Source: Chloroflexota bacterium (lineage in GTDB: Bacteria; Chloroflexota; Anaerolineae; Anaerolineales; E44-bin32). Taken from it: 64,000 nucleotides of DNA. The DNA is taken from positions 1 through 64,000 of the forward strand of contig JADFRG010000001.1 of assembly GCA_022561385.1 (NCBI GenBank), written 5' to 3'. Shown one piece after another: positions 29,125-38,206 of this stretch (the first letter of the stretch is position 1; every line of letters begins with the position of its first letter). The notes beneath the pieces are model-generated. The model worked only from the letters and a program-made list of their open reading frames with translations, did no database searches and was not told the DNA's origin. The translations under genes and the position numbers were made by a program.

Positions 29125-29643
29125 TCAAGTTTGACCCTCCAGAGCCTGGAGGGGCACCTCCCCATCATATCGCGTTGGGCACTTGAGCAGAAGTTCGTCC
29201 GCATAGAACTTCCCATCTTCGCCCATCTGGCCGGTTACGATCGCCTGGGCTTCGTGGCGAAGTAGATCGGGTTTGGGGCCCACATAAACAACCTGCACGC
29301 GTGCGGCATTGGGGTCTCGCAATGCGTCGTAGAGTACCTTGGCCAACCCGCCGCCGGCTTCGATCTCGCGCAGATTCGCAGGCACATTTGCCAGCGAAAA
29401 CTCAAGGGTCAGCGTTTCGGTTTCGTAGGTCACGGTGTCGCCGTCCACCGCGCCAGACAGTTTGATGGCTCGGCCGGAGATCTCATCCCCACGCGCGAGC
29501 ATCTCGTCGATGGTGAGGTAGAACTGGGCGCTGGCCTGGGTGGCGGACACAATCAAATACACTACTGCGGCCACGATAAGCAATCCCCCGATAATAAATT
29601 TGGATCGGCTGCTGGAGCCGGGTGGGGCGGTGGACATTGTCAT
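29125..29643 (-). CDS. ccmE: Haem chaperone CcmE, Cys-type (CxxxY) variant
   Basis: 172 residues. One N-terminal membrane helix (15-35) precedes the OB-fold domain: QFYLTIDEMLARGDEI, the RAIKLSGAV strand, and the VVYVGPKPDLLRHEAQAIVTGQM block. The haem-binding segment reads LLLKCPTRYDGE, so the residue that normally is the covalent haem ligand His (HxxxY) is Cys155, with Tyr159 kept. This CxxxY form is known from archaea and from Desulfovibrio. CcmE receives haem from CcmC and passes it to CcmF. It is the first gene of the ccm cluster, divergent from a two-component system. Confidence 0.93.
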   Translation of the reverse strand: MTMSTAPPGSSSRSKFIIGGLLIVAAVVYLIVSATQASAQFYLTIDEMLARGDEISGRAIKLSGAVDGDTVTYETETLTLEFSLANVPANLREIEAGGGLAKVLYDALRDPNAARVQVVYVGPKPDLLRHEAQAIVTGQMGEDGKFYADELLLKCPTRYDGEVPLQALEGQT

Positions 29644-29736
29644 ACAGTTTCTCCGCGGGTTTCGGCGATTCTATCACTCCGACTTTCGCCGAATGTAATC
29701 AGATCGCGGGGTTTATTCCGAAATCATCTTGATCGT

Positions 29737-29776
29737 CTGTCAGGGCGCTATTAGCCCAGACAGTATACTTTTTGAC
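29737..29776 (+). promoter_or_regulatory. Promoter and overlapping palindrome of a probably leaderless mRNA
   Basis: CTGTCAGGGC (29737-29746) and GCCCAGACAG (29754-29763) are near-perfect inverted arms (one mismatch) around 7 nt. A TATACT -10 element (29764-29769) follows at once, and the ATG of the response regulator is at 29777, 8 nt after the -10. Transcription would begin at or within a base of the start codon. The palindrome covers the -35 region and is a natural operator site, possibly for the regulator itself. Confidence 0.6.
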
Positions 29777-30439
29777 ATGCCGCACATACGAATACTGCTG
29801 GTGGATGATCACGAGGTCGTGCGCCATGGACTGAAGAGTCTGCTCAACGCCCAGCCCGAGATTGAGGTGGTGGATGATGTGGGCACCGCGGACGAGGCGC
29901 TGCGGAAGGCACACGCCCACCACCCGGATGTGGTGTTGATGGATATCCGACTTCCAGGCGGCAGCGGAATCGAGGCCACTGAGCGGATCGTCAGGGAACT
30001 GCCCGACACAAAGGTGATTATGCTCACCTCCTATGCAGAGGACGAGATGTTATTTGGCGCAATACGCGCCGGCGCCGTGGGATACGTGCTGAAGCGGGTA
30101 GGCACGGAGGACTTGATCCACACCATCGAGGCGGTCGTGAGGGGTGAAGGATCTTTAGATCCAGCACTCACCCAGCGCGTCTTCTCCGAGATTCGGAAGT
30201 CCATCCGGCTCCAGGATGCGAAGGCATTTGCGGAATTGACGAGCCAAGAACTTCGCATCCTGGCTCTGGTCACCGAGGGGAAAACCAATCGCCAAATCGC
30301 CGATGTACTGTATCTCGGGGAAGGGACCGTGCGCAACTACGTGAGCAAGATCCTCTCCAAGCTGGACGTTTCAAACCGGGCCGAAGCCGCGGTTTATGCC
30401 GTGAAACACAACATTCAGCAGGTGATCGGTGAAGGCTGA
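29777..30439 (+). CDS. NarL/FixJ-family response regulator
   Basis: 220 residues from ATG 29777, chosen over an in-frame ATG at 29729 because the family N-terminus is [13 protein letters not shown] and the -10 element lies between the two. The receiver domain (3-120) has the acidic pair Asp10/Asp11, phosphoacceptor Asp56 in VLMDIRLPG, Thr/Ser in MLTSYAED, and Lys in YVLKRVG. The LuxR-type helix-turn-helix domain (about 150-212) has [22 protein letters not shown] as two blocks LTSQELRIL and [10 protein letters not shown]. It binds DNA as a dimer after phosphorylation. The paired kinase gene overlaps its end. Confidence 0.93.
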   Translation: MPHIRILLVDDHEVVRHGLKSLLNAQPEIEVVDDVGTADEALRKAHAHHPDVVLMDIRLPGGSGIEATERIVRELPDTKVIMLTSYAEDEMLFGAIRAGAVGYVLKRVGTEDLIHTIEAVVRGEGSLDPALTQRVFSEIRKSIRLQDAKAFAELTSQELRILALVTEGKTNRQIADVLYLGEGTVRNYVSKILSKLDVSNRAEAAVYAVKHNIQQVIGEG

Positions 30440-31586
30440 GACCGTCTCCACGCCCGACCGATCCCAATCCCAGGCACTGGCAGCTCTCAACAAGGCTGCT
30501 CTAGCCATCGGTCAGGATCTGGAGCTCGATCAGACACTGCAACATATCGTCGATTCAGCGCGGGAGTTGGTATCCGCCCGCTACGCCGCGCTTGGTGTCT
30601 TCAACGACGAACGTGAGCTCGAAACTTTCGTGTTCTCAGGTCTGACATCCGAACAGGCGGCTGAAATTCAGTCTTATCCCAAAGGGCGCGGACTGCTGGG
30701 TGCGGTTTTGGACGGCCCAGACCCGATACGCGTATCTGACGTGAGCAGCGACCCGCGGTCGGAAGGCATCCCCCCTGGCCATCCGCCGCTGACCAGCTTT
30801 CTGGGGGTCCCATTTACAGCAGGAGATGAAATTCAGGGCAATCTATATCTCACCAACAAGCAGGGCGGGGAAGAGTTCACCGACGCGGACGTAGAACTCA
30901 TCACGATCTTCGCTTCTCAATCCGCGGTGGCCATCAAGAACGCCCGACTGTACGAGGAAGTTGGACGGCTGGCTATTATCGAGGAGCGATCGCGCATCGG
31001 TATGGACCTTCATGATGGCGTGATCCAATCCATTTACGGTGTCGGCCTCACGCTGGAAACGGTTCAAATGGTCGTCGAGGACAAACCGGATGAAGCTCGC
31101 CGACTTCTCAAGCAGTCCATTGCCGCACTCAATGACGCCATCCAGGATATTCGCAATTTCATCCTTGACCTTCGCCCGCGCCGATTTGAGGGAGACCTGG
31201 CGGCTGGCATCGCACGGATAATTCGCGAATTTGAGGCCAACGCGATGGTTGAAGTCGAAGTTCGGCTGCCGGAAGACCTTTCCCATTCGCTACCTGCCTC
31301 GGTCAGTCAGGCGGTCTACCTGACCGCGCAGGAGGCCCTGGCCAACATCGCCCGCCATTCGCGCGCCGCCAGCGTGTCGCTTGGGCTAGAGCAGGACCCG
31401 GATTCCATCCGGCTCAGCGTATCGGATGACGGAGTCGGCTTTGACCTCCAGCAACAAGATCAGATTGTAGGGCATGGCCTGGCCAACATGCGCGCCCGAG
31501 CCGAAGAGCTCGGGGGTGACTTCACGATCGAATCCGAAACCGGCCGAGGAACTTCCATCCGCCTGCAGCTTCCTCTACGGGAATAG
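30429..31586 (+). CDS. GAF-domain sensor histidine kinase (HisKA_3 type)
   Basis: 385 residues, soluble. A GAF domain spans about 15-175 and ends with [13 protein letters not shown]. The dimerisation and phosphoacceptor helix is of the NarX/DegS/LiaS class, with His195 in [11 protein letters not shown]. The HATPase domain has the N-box in [14 protein letters not shown], the G1 box SDDGVGFD and the G2 box [16 protein letters not shown]. It should phosphorylate Asp56 of the regulator encoded just before it. The GTG at 30429 overlaps the regulator's end by 11 nt. The signal is presumably cytoplasmic (ligand or redox via GAF); no metal or haem site is obvious. Confidence 0.93.
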   Translation: MKAETVSTPDRSQSQALAALNKAALAIGQDLELDQTLQHIVDSARELVSARYAALGVFNDERELETFVFSGLTSEQAAEIQSYPKGRGLLGAVLDGPDPIRVSDVSSDPRSEGIPPGHPPLTSFLGVPFTAGDEIQGNLYLTNKQGGEEFTDADVELITIFASQSAVAIKNARLYEEVGRLAIIEERSRIGMDLHDGVIQSIYGVGLTLETVQMVVEDKPDEARRLLKQSIAALNDAIQDIRNFILDLRPRRFEGDLAAGIARIIREFEANAMVEVEVRLPEDLSHSLPASVSQAVYLTAQEALANIARHSRAASVSLGLEQDPDSIRLSVSDDGVGFDLQQQDQIVGHGLANMRARAEELGGDFTIESETGRGTSIRLQLPLRE

Positions 31587-31629
31587 CTTCGACTAGCTCG
31601 ACTCGTGCGCCGCATGTAGGGTGTGGCGC

Positions 31630-31653
31630 GCCCGACATCGGGCAACCTTTCCT
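31630..31653 (+). terminator. Weak terminator after the sensor kinase
   Basis: GCCCG/CGGGC stem (31630-31634, 31639-31643) with a 4-nt loop followed by AACCTTTCCTT, 44 nt after the kinase stop. Short, so only a tentative call. The rest of 31587-31847 holds nothing I recognise. Confidence 0.4.
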
Positions 31654-31847
31654 TGGCTCCGATCCATCAATTTCCTCTTCGGACGAATGTCCCATGAAGT
31701 CGAGGCGAATTGTGCCGTCCGCCTCATAACACGCTTGCTGAGGTTTATTGGTCTACGGCGTGGCGTGCGGCCCTTCCCACATACCTGAACGTGGATGGCA
31801 TTCGCCTATTTATCGTCGAACGGAATTCCCACTTTCGCCGATTGTCG

Positions 31848-32756
31848 TCACCTGCGCAGTTTTTCGCCGCACTGCCTGCAATAAACATCGCGGTTCCGGG
31901 CGGCCGTGCCACACTGATAACAATACACGGTCGAGGCCTGCAGTACGAGATCCGTCGTACGATTCCTGCGCCGCCGCGTGAAGGCCAGGTAGTAGACTCC
32001 GCCTCCGAGGATCGCGATCCCAGCCGCATAAACCAGCAAGGGGAGCAGGTCAAGATTCCCCGCCTGCGCGTCCACCTGAGCCACCCCAAGCGGCTGGAGG
32101 GCTTCAACGGATAACGTGCCAGCCGCATTTTTATAGGTCACGCTGATCGCGAGCGCCCTGTCGCCCGCCTGTGGGCCAAGTATGGCGGTCAGGTAGTTCA
32201 GGCCAAAATCGCCGGGGCCCGCATGATCCGGCGCGGGATTCACGATTAGCTCTGTGGCCGCGACCGGTTCCTGCACTTCATAGGCCATCTCCCTCAGTTC
32301 AAATCCGGGCGGCCACTCGAAGAGGAAGCTTCGGATGGTGCCCGAAATATCCATGGCAGCGTAATACTCCAGTTGGCCGGTCCGAGTGTCGGACATCTCA
32401 ACCTGCACTACCGACCAGTCGCCTGCCGGCTGAAGGATAAATGCTGCGTCGTAAAGCACGCCGTCGGTTCCAAGCCAGGCGACCGCGTTCGGCCGCCCGA
32501 CGTCGGCCGGAATGGGCAGGGCCACACGGGCAGGAAGCGATGTATCCGGGGCAAGTTCGAAACGGTAGATTACCAACATCGCCGGCCGGTCGTATTCCGG
32601 CCATAGAGCTACTTCAAGATGTTTGACGAAGGCGGTCGCCTCCTGGGCCTGCCCATACGTCGATCCCATGACCAGCATTGATAGCCCCAGGAATGCGGCC
32701 AGCGCGATCCGTGGGTGATTAATGCGCGGTGGGAGACTACAGCTCATTACGCACAA
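31848..32756 (-). CDS. Exported beta-rich protein with membrane helix and C-terminal zinc ribbon
   Basis: 302 residues. A signal peptide (to about residue 38, after STYGQAQ) is followed by a beta-rich extracytoplasmic domain with LPARVALPIPADVGRP and the FEWPPGFELREMAYEVQEP region. One membrane helix lies at about 236-258 (LPLLVYAAGIAILGGGVYYLA), then a basic cytoplasmic stretch and a ribbon with CYQCG and CRQCG at the very end. The family is not one I can name. The ribbon on the cytoplasmic side resembles the one on the CcmI-like protein in the ccm cluster. It is separated from the cytochrome genes upstream by a terminator hairpin. Confidence 0.75.
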   Translation of the reverse strand: MCVMSCSLPPRINHPRIALAAFLGLSMLVMGSTYGQAQEATAFVKHLEVALWPEYDRPAMLVIYRFELAPDTSLPARVALPIPADVGRPNAVAWLGTDGVLYDAAFILQPAGDWSVVQVEMSDTRTGQLEYYAAMDISGTIRSFLFEWPPGFELREMAYEVQEPVAATELIVNPAPDHAGPGDFGLNYLTAILGPQAGDRALAISVTYKNAAGTLSVEALQPLGVAQVDAQAGNLDLLPLLVYAAGIAILGGGVYYLAFTRRRRNRTTDLVLQASTVYCYQCGTAARNRDVYCRQCGEKLRR

Positions 32757-32875
32757 GGTGAGGAAGTGGGCTATCAGATCCGGCTCCCATACAGCTGCTA
32801 GACGGATGAACCGATGACTCGGATTGATGGGGGCTTAGTTATTGGAAGCCTTTGAGGATGATCCCCACCCGTAAT

Positions 32876-32907
32876 TACGAAAGCCGCCGCCTTTGCCGGG
32901 GCGGCGG
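32876..32907 (-). terminator. Hairpin after the di-haem cytochrome gene
   Basis: CCGCCGCC (32884-32891) pairs with GGCGGCGG (32900-32907) around 8 nt. On the minus strand the stem is followed by a short TTT. It lies about 35 nt past the cytochrome c stop and probably ends the bc-complex operon. Confidence 0.55.
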
Positions 32908-32941
32908 GACGAAGCTACAGCATGAATTCTGCGAGCTAACT

Positions 32942-33772
32942 CTATTCGAAGGTCTTGATGTACGCCAGCAGATGTGCCATATCCTGCAGGGTGATCCGTT
33001 CGCTGAAATTGGTGGGCATGATGTCAGGTTGGAAACCCTCGACCACATGCGCGTTGGTTTCGACAACCGCCTCGATCAGGTACTCATCACCGGAAGTTGC
33101 GTTTCCACCGTAGTTGTCCTGCTGAATGCGGATATCGCCGCGTATCGCCATGCCGGGCAATCCACCGGTGGCCTCCCACGGGGGACCCACCGTTGAGAGA
33201 ATGTGGCAAGCCGCGCACCCAAGCTCGCCTGCCGCCAAGCTCTCCCCGACTTCAGCGTCCCCTTCTGGAAGTTCGATGAAGATATCGCTGCCCATCATCA
33301 CGTCGCCGGTAATTTCGGTTGGCTCAGCCCCGGCACTGGCTCGTTCGCCCCAGTTCATGACGTAAGCGACGACGTTCTCGATTTGGTCGGGGCGGAATGG
33401 CCCGCCGAAGTTTTCGCTCCAGGTCGGCATCCGCTGCGGGAAGTTTGTACCTTCGGTGGGAACGGCCCGGCCGGCCGAGATAGTGGATCTCAAGAAGTCA
33501 CCTAGCGTACCCGACCACCCGATGGCGGTTAGGTACTCGCCGTTGAACAGGTCGGCGCGGTTCAGTGGCGGGCCCAGAGGGGTACCCCCTCCTTGCGGCC
33601 CATGGCAGGGGAGGCAGCTGCTCTCGAAAATCAGCGCGCCTTGTTCGATCTGGCGCGACTCGTAAGACCGAGTAAAGGATTCCATGCGCGCCGGCTCCAT
33701 AGCGGTCATCACGATCAGGAGCGCGACCGCACCGATGAAAGCCAGGGTTCCACCCACGACGTAATACTTCAC
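32942..33772 (-). CDS. Membrane-anchored di-haem cytochrome c of the quinol-oxidising complex
   Basis: 276 residues. An N-terminal membrane helix (5-25) anchors two c-type haem domains with CLPCH (53-57) and CAACH (186-190). The first domain has the PPLNRADLF block seen in cytochrome c subunits; the second is followed by LLAYIKTFE at the C-terminus. It takes the place of cytochrome c1 or f as electron acceptor from the Rieske centre. It follows cytochrome b by 3 nt and so belongs to the same operon. The haems would be attached by the neighbouring Ccm proteins. Confidence 0.9.
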   Translation of the reverse strand: MKYYVVGGTLAFIGAVALLIVMTAMEPARMESFTRSYESRQIEQGALIFESSCLPCHGPQGGGTPLGPPLNRADLFNGEYLTAIGWSGTLGDFLRSTISAGRAVPTEGTNFPQRMPTWSENFGGPFRPDQIENVVAYVMNWGERASAGAEPTEITGDVMMGSDIFIELPEGDAEVGESLAAGELGCAACHILSTVGPPWEATGGLPGMAIRGDIRIQQDNYGGNATSGDEYLIEAVVETNAHVVEGFQPDIMPTNFSERITLQDMAHLLAYIKTFE

Positions 33773-33775
33773 AGG

Positions 33776-35380
33776 TTATTCTCCCTGGCCATAGTCACTG
33801 TTGCGGTGGAAGAAAAAGACCTCGTTAAACTCAGCGGGCTCACCGGTCTCTGTATTGTCCCAACCCACGCGCAACGTGATCTTCTTCAGATTGGACTGCC
33901 AATCCTCCACAATCATGAAACCTTCAAGGTTCCCATAAATGGAGATTTCTCTCCCTCGCTCGAGTGCATTGTCGAACAGCTTGAGCAGCTTCGATGTCGT
34001 CCGGGTCGGCGCGGCCTCCCATTCACTGGCGACAAGCGTGCCGAAGGGGATGTCTTCCCAGTCCGCCAGGCGAAGGGGGCCCGGCGACGTTTGGGGCAGT
34101 AGCACGGCCACCGCCTCTTGATCGGGAGAGGTTTCCACGGCGAACCACGGGGTGCCCATGTAGGTCAGGATGGCGGTCAAGACCAGGCTGCCGGCCGCGA
34201 TCGAGAGGCCGATGCGTCGCGCCCCGTAGCGTCGGTTGCGCCCGACTTCGATGTACGGCCACACGACGAGCGTACCAAATACGATCCCGAACGGGATCAG
34301 GGCGCCAAAGATGAATTTGTCGCCCAGTTTCATCAGGCCCTGGACCCACAGGAAGTACCAGGGCGAAGTGGTATGTAATGGCGTGATCAGATTATCCGCG
34401 TGCGGCTCGAGCGGGGCATGATAGCCAAATGTGAAAGCGGAGGCCGCGAGCAGGATCAGCGTCAGGGCCGCGACGTAGACCAACTCGCGGGTCAGGATCT
34501 TGGGCATGAAATAGGTGCGCACATTCATGGGCACCTTTCGGGCGGTGTCCACGCCGGCATCCTCCGCTTCCGGAGGCAGGCTGTGGCCATGGATGATCAC
34601 TTTGTAGTAGTGCACGCTCAACAGGACGATTAAAATTAGGGGAAACACGATCACGTGTAACAGGTAGGCGCGCAACAGCCCATTTGCGCCGATTTCGGGA
34701 CCGCCGCGCATCAGCAAGTCCGCCTCACGCCCAATAAACGGCGTCGCCTCGGCGGTCGAGGCTCCGATGGTCACCGCCCACAAACTGAGCTGATCCCAGG
34801 GAAGCAAGTATCCAAAAAACGAAACGAAAAGCGTAAAGATCAGCAGGAGTGCACCGGTCGCCCAGGTAAACTGCCGCGGCCGCTTGTAGGAACCAGTGAT
34901 GAAGGTCCGCACCATATGGAACGCGACCACCAGCACCATCAGCTCCCCGCCCAGCTTATGGGTGTCCCGCATCCATCGGCCGAAGGGCACGTTGCTCAAG
35001 ATGTCGAGCATATTCTCGTAAGCTACGATCGGCGAGGGCGTATAAAAAATCATCAAATAAATTCCGGTCAGGGTCTCCCAGGCGAAGAAGAAGGTCGCCA
35101 GCCAACCGAGCCGAAAGGTGGGGTACAGACCGTCCATCAAATTGCTGTAGTAGCCCGGCCGGACGTGAAACCAAAAGCCGTCGGCGTGGGGGGTCAGCCG
35201 AGGGTTTGGTCGGGCGGGCGGGTCGCCGCGCAGGACGGCACGCACATCGGAAATGTTGAGGCCGGCCGTGACGCGCGTCACGACATCGTCCGCCAAATCG
35301 GTGGAGGCCTTGAGCACTCCCTTTTCTTCGATATCGTCAAGGAATGGAAGGCTGAGAATCTTGGGGCGTGGAATTCGCAT
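33776..35380 (-). CDS. Cytochrome b of a Rieske/cytochrome b complex (b6-type, fused, extended)
   Basis: 534 residues. The N-terminal half has haem histidines spaced H-x13-H in HKLGGELMVLVVAFH and H-x14-H in LLHVIVFPLILIVLLSVH; the 14-residue spacing is the b6f type. LLPWDQ marks the Qo helix. The C-terminal half resembles subunit IV, but the usual PEWY motif reads TTSPWYFL. After the last membrane helix (about 390-410) comes an extra soluble domain of about 115 residues, which is not part of standard cytochrome b. The protein oxidises quinol, probably menaquinol, and passes electrons to Rieske and low-potential haems. Confidence 0.92.
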   Translation of the reverse strand: MRIPRPKILSLPFLDDIEEKGVLKASTDLADDVVTRVTAGLNISDVRAVLRGDPPARPNPRLTPHADGFWFHVRPGYYSNLMDGLYPTFRLGWLATFFFAWETLTGIYLMIFYTPSPIVAYENMLDILSNVPFGRWMRDTHKLGGELMVLVVAFHMVRTFITGSYKRPRQFTWATGALLLIFTLFVSFFGYLLPWDQLSLWAVTIGASTAEATPFIGREADLLMRGGPEIGANGLLRAYLLHVIVFPLILIVLLSVHYYKVIIHGHSLPPEAEDAGVDTARKVPMNVRTYFMPKILTRELVYVAALTLILLAASAFTFGYHAPLEPHADNLITPLHTTSPWYFLWVQGLMKLGDKFIFGALIPFGIVFGTLVVWPYIEVGRNRRYGARRIGLSIAAGSLVLTAILTYMGTPWFAVETSPDQEAVAVLLPQTSPGPLRLADWEDIPFGTLVASEWEAAPTRTTSKLLKLFDNALERGREISIYGNLEGFMIVEDWQSNLKKITLRVGWDNTETGEPAEFNEVFFFHRNSDYGQGE

Positions 35381-35395
35381 CGCGGATCTCCGTCG

Positions 35396-36085
35396 CTATC
35401 TGCTACCGGTGGCCGCCGTGCCGCCGCCGGGCTTGGTGTTCGGCGCACCCTTCATGCGCTGTCCGGTATCAATACGAAGGGCCACCGATCCGGCTGGGAT
35501 GGGAAGCGTGGCACCTTCCCGGTTCCCTTGCCAGGTCGCTTCGGTCTGAACCAGAACGTTCCCGGCCGCGTCCAAAACCTCCACGAGAAACTGATCAAGA
35601 TTCCGGTTGGCGGGGCCACCTATGCGGGCGTTGCTCTTGAGATATTTGGATCCATGACAGGGGCACTCGAAGCGATCATTAACGCTCACCCATTTGTATA
35701 GGCAGCCCAGGTGCACACAGACCTTAAATAGGACCCGGATACCGGGATCCAGTTCATAATCTTTTGGTTGCAGAGGGTCGTTAATGGTTTTTTCTCCGAT
35801 GTTTACCACCCAGAACCGGCCTTCAGCAAACTCTTTCGGAGGCGAGTCCGGCGCGGGAATTTCCTCAATGGGGACGATGAAGGTTCCCCCAAACTCGCCT
35901 TCTCGAAAGCGCGGCAGGGCGAACCAAATCGAGACCCCACCGGCTCCGGCCAGGAACACGGCCATCGATGAGCCCCACAAGTAATAAAGAAATTCCCTGC
36001 GCGTTAATGGTGGGGTTGATACTCCCACCTCTTCCAAAACCTGCGTGAGCCCTTTTGCTGCGGGCTGCTCCTCCGCATCCGTCAT
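35396..36085 (-). CDS. Rieske [2Fe-2S] protein
   Basis: 229 residues. The N-terminus has a twin-arginine-like LTRREFLYYL motif and one membrane helix (about 33-56). The cluster ligands are Cys123 and His125 in CVHLGC, and Cys141 and His144 in CPCHGSKY; Cys128 and Cys143 form the disulphide. The rest is the beta-sheet Rieske fold. It is the first gene of the operon with cytochrome b and cytochrome c and moves electrons between them. The ATG at 36085 has AGGAGG upstream at good spacing. Confidence 0.93.
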   Translation of the reverse strand: MTDAEEQPAAKGLTQVLEEVGVSTPPLTRREFLYYLWGSSMAVFLAGAGGVSIWFALPRFREGEFGGTFIVPIEEIPAPDSPPKEFAEGRFWVVNIGEKTINDPLQPKDYELDPGIRVLFKVCVHLGCLYKWVSVNDRFECPCHGSKYLKSNARIGGPANRNLDQFLVEVLDAAGNVLVQTEATWQGNREGATLPIPAGSVALRIDTGQRMKGAPNTKPGGGTAATGSR

Positions 36086-36122
36086 CGAGGCGGACCTCCT
36101 GTGGTTGTCTCGCTCAAATGGA

Positions 36123-36136
36123 AAAGGTGCACCTTT
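36123..36136. promoter_or_regulatory. 14-bp perfect palindrome upstream of the Rieske gene
   Basis: AAAGGTGCACCTTT is fully self-complementary and lies 38 nt before the Rieske ATG, within the expected promoter/leader region of the bc-complex operon. It is a candidate operator. Confidence 0.45.
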
Positions 36137-36248
36137 GAGAATGCACCGGCGCTATTTGTGGTATTTGTAACATACCTAAGATAGCCAAGCAAGTTATCGA
36201 ATTTAGCGCTCGGTGTGACTGCCCCGGGGGCCAAGATCCGGCGCGTTC

Positions 36249-36276
36249 TTGAGGGTGCGTGGCACAAAGTTATAAT
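36249..36276 (+). promoter_or_regulatory. Promoter of tRNA-Ser
   Basis: TTGAGG (36249-36254), 16-nt spacer, TATAAT (36271-36276); transcription would start at about 36283, just before the tRNA. Confidence 0.8.
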
Positions 36277-36283
36277 GCGAGGT

Positions 36284-36373
36284 GGAGAGGTGCCGGAGTC
36301 TGGCTGATCGGGACGGTCTCGAAAACCGTTGTAGCCTTCGTGGCTACCGTGGGTTCGAATCCCACCCTCTCCG
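36284..36373 (+). tRNA. tRNA-Ser (anticodon CGA)
   Basis: A 90-nt class II tRNA. The acceptor stem pairs GGAGAGG with CCTCTCC, with discriminator G at 36373. The anticodon loop CTCGAAA lies between the arms ACGGT and ACCGT and gives anticodon CGA, reading UCG. A long variable arm (GTAGCC/GGCTAC) and the T loop GGTTCGAAT are present. CCA is not encoded. Confidence 0.95.
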
Positions 36374-36421
36374 CTCCCAAGAATTCGCATCAACCGATGG
36401 AGATCGTCCCGAAGATCGGGA

Positions 36422-38206
36422 TCAGGAATGGTTTTGAGCCTCAAGCTCCTCGAGAGTCGATTCGATGAGGGATACTGATGCACGCAAGGTCTCCGCATCA
36501 AAGGCCAGTTTTGCCCCCGCGCGCTGGTATAGCTCAGTCAGAGAGGCGGTTCCGCCCAGGGCCAAGGCCCTCCGATACTGACTCACAGCTTTCTCCTGGT
36601 CATCCATTGCATTTCTCCAGACTTGAATTGCGGCAAGTCGAGCCAAGCCGTAGTCAACATAATAAAACGGATCGAGGAAGATATGCAGCTTGCGATGCCA
36701 GCCGGTCTCCTTCTCCTGTTCCAAACCACTCCAATCTACGCCCGTCATGAAACGGTCCCAGAGCTGCGCCCATTTCGCGTCGCAGACATCGGGGTCTTCG
36801 GCCGCCTCCCCATTTCGATAGACCCAATGTTGGAAGGCATCCACAACCGCCATGTAGGGCCAGAACAAAACGATATCCTCCAAATGTTTGATGCGGGTGC
36901 GCGCGGCGTCCGCCTCCGAATAAAAACCGCCGTTGTCCATACTTAAGTAAGGCGCGGCCAGCAGCTCCATGGACATAGAGGCCACTTCTGCGAATTCAGC
37001 GGGGATCGTGAGCTGCTGGACATAGGGAAGGTTGGCGCATTCGAACACATGAAAGGCGTGCCCGCCCTCGTGAAGCAGGGTTTCCACGTCCCCTGCAGTG
37101 CCGACCGCATTCATGAAGATGAATGGCCGCCGCGCAGCGAGGAAATACTCAGCGTAGCCACCGGGAGCCTTTCCAGCTCGGTTATCGAGGTCGAGCAGCC
37201 CTTCGGATTCCATCGTATCGAAGTAATCTCCGATCACTGGATCCACCGCGTGAAAAATGTTCGATGTTTTGAGGATCAGTTCCTCGACCGAGGAAAACGG
37301 CTCGAGTTCTTTTCTTCCAAATTTGTCCGCCTCCAGATCCCAGGGGCGTAGTCCTTCGAGTTGAAGGGCCGCGCGCCTTCTCTCGAGGATTCTCGCCGCC
37401 GCGGGAACAACGACCGATTCGATCGCACCGTGGAACTCCATGCAATCATCGGGCGTATATTCCAGGCGCAGCAGCTGTTGCCAACGGTAGGCACGATAGT
37501 CCGGCAGGTCGGCATTGGCCGCGATCTCTTTACGTAGCCTCAGCAGGCTTACCCATACTTCGTTTATCGCCGACCGATCGGCCTGGTAGCGGCCCATCGC
37601 GAGCCTCCAGGCCTTTTCCCTCCCACTCCGGTCCGCCTTCTCTAACTCACGATAGAGCAGCGGGAGCGTGATCGTCTTGCCCTCCCATTCGACGGATTGG
37701 GCGCCGATGATCTTGTTGTACTCTGAGCCTAACTTCATTTCGTTCTCTAAGAGAGGTAGGTTGGCCCCCCGGAACAGTTGGGCCTGAGTCCGAAGGTTGC
37801 GCAGGGGAATTTCGAAGCCACCCGGTTCTAACCCAGAATCCAGGAGCATCTCCTTCAGTTTTTGTTCGTGTTCTTCTGAGGGCGTGAAGATCTGCTCCAG
37901 GTAGGCGTTGTAGCGGTCCTCGCGCTTCTCATCCGCAGTGTCGAGTGTCTTTGCCACGGAGAGCCGGTCGAGCGCCTCCTGGACCCGCTCTTTGAGGCGA
38001 GACCAAGCCGTCAGCCACTCATCAACCGTCCCGGCATCGAGCGTTCGGCCTTCAAGATCCAGATAATGCGCCTCGACCTCCTGCCATTCCCAATCCGCAA
38101 GGTCGATGGCGGAGTCCGGAAGTGCTCTGAGGGATTCGATGTTTTTCCTTTTCGTGAGGTCGAGTCCTTCCTCACGGTCTGCACGGGGAGCAGTTTTCGA
38201 CATCAC
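36422..38206 (-). CDS. M3-family oligoendopeptidase, copy B
   Basis: 594 residues. The zinc site is HEGGH in ETLLHEGGHAFHVFE (about residue 385), and the third ligand Glu follows some 25 residues later in EFAEVASMSMELL. The all-helical M3 fold is evident along the whole length, and the FYYVDYGLARLAAIQ helix near the C-terminus is typical of oligoendopeptidase F relatives. Family members cut short peptides in the cytoplasm. The ATG overlaps the stop of copy A, so both are made from one transcript. Confidence 0.92.
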   Translation of the reverse strand: MMSKTAPRADREEGLDLTKRKNIESLRALPDSAIDLADWEWQEVEAHYLDLEGRTLDAGTVDEWLTAWSRLKERVQEALDRLSVAKTLDTADEKREDRYNAYLEQIFTPSEEHEQKLKEMLLDSGLEPGGFEIPLRNLRTQAQLFRGANLPLLENEMKLGSEYNKIIGAQSVEWEGKTITLPLLYRELEKADRSGREKAWRLAMGRYQADRSAINEVWVSLLRLRKEIAANADLPDYRAYRWQQLLRLEYTPDDCMEFHGAIESVVVPAAARILERRRAALQLEGLRPWDLEADKFGRKELEPFSSVEELILKTSNIFHAVDPVIGDYFDTMESEGLLDLDNRAGKAPGGYAEYFLAARRPFIFMNAVGTAGDVETLLHEGGHAFHVFECANLPYVQQLTIPAEFAEVASMSMELLAAPYLSMDNGGFYSEADAARTRIKHLEDIVLFWPYMAVVDAFQHWVYRNGEAAEDPDVCDAKWAQLWDRFMTGVDWSGLEQEKETGWHRKLHIFLDPFYYVDYGLARLAAIQVWRNAMDDQEKAVSQYRRALALGGTASLTELYQRAGAKLAFDAETLRASVSLIESTLEELEAQNHS

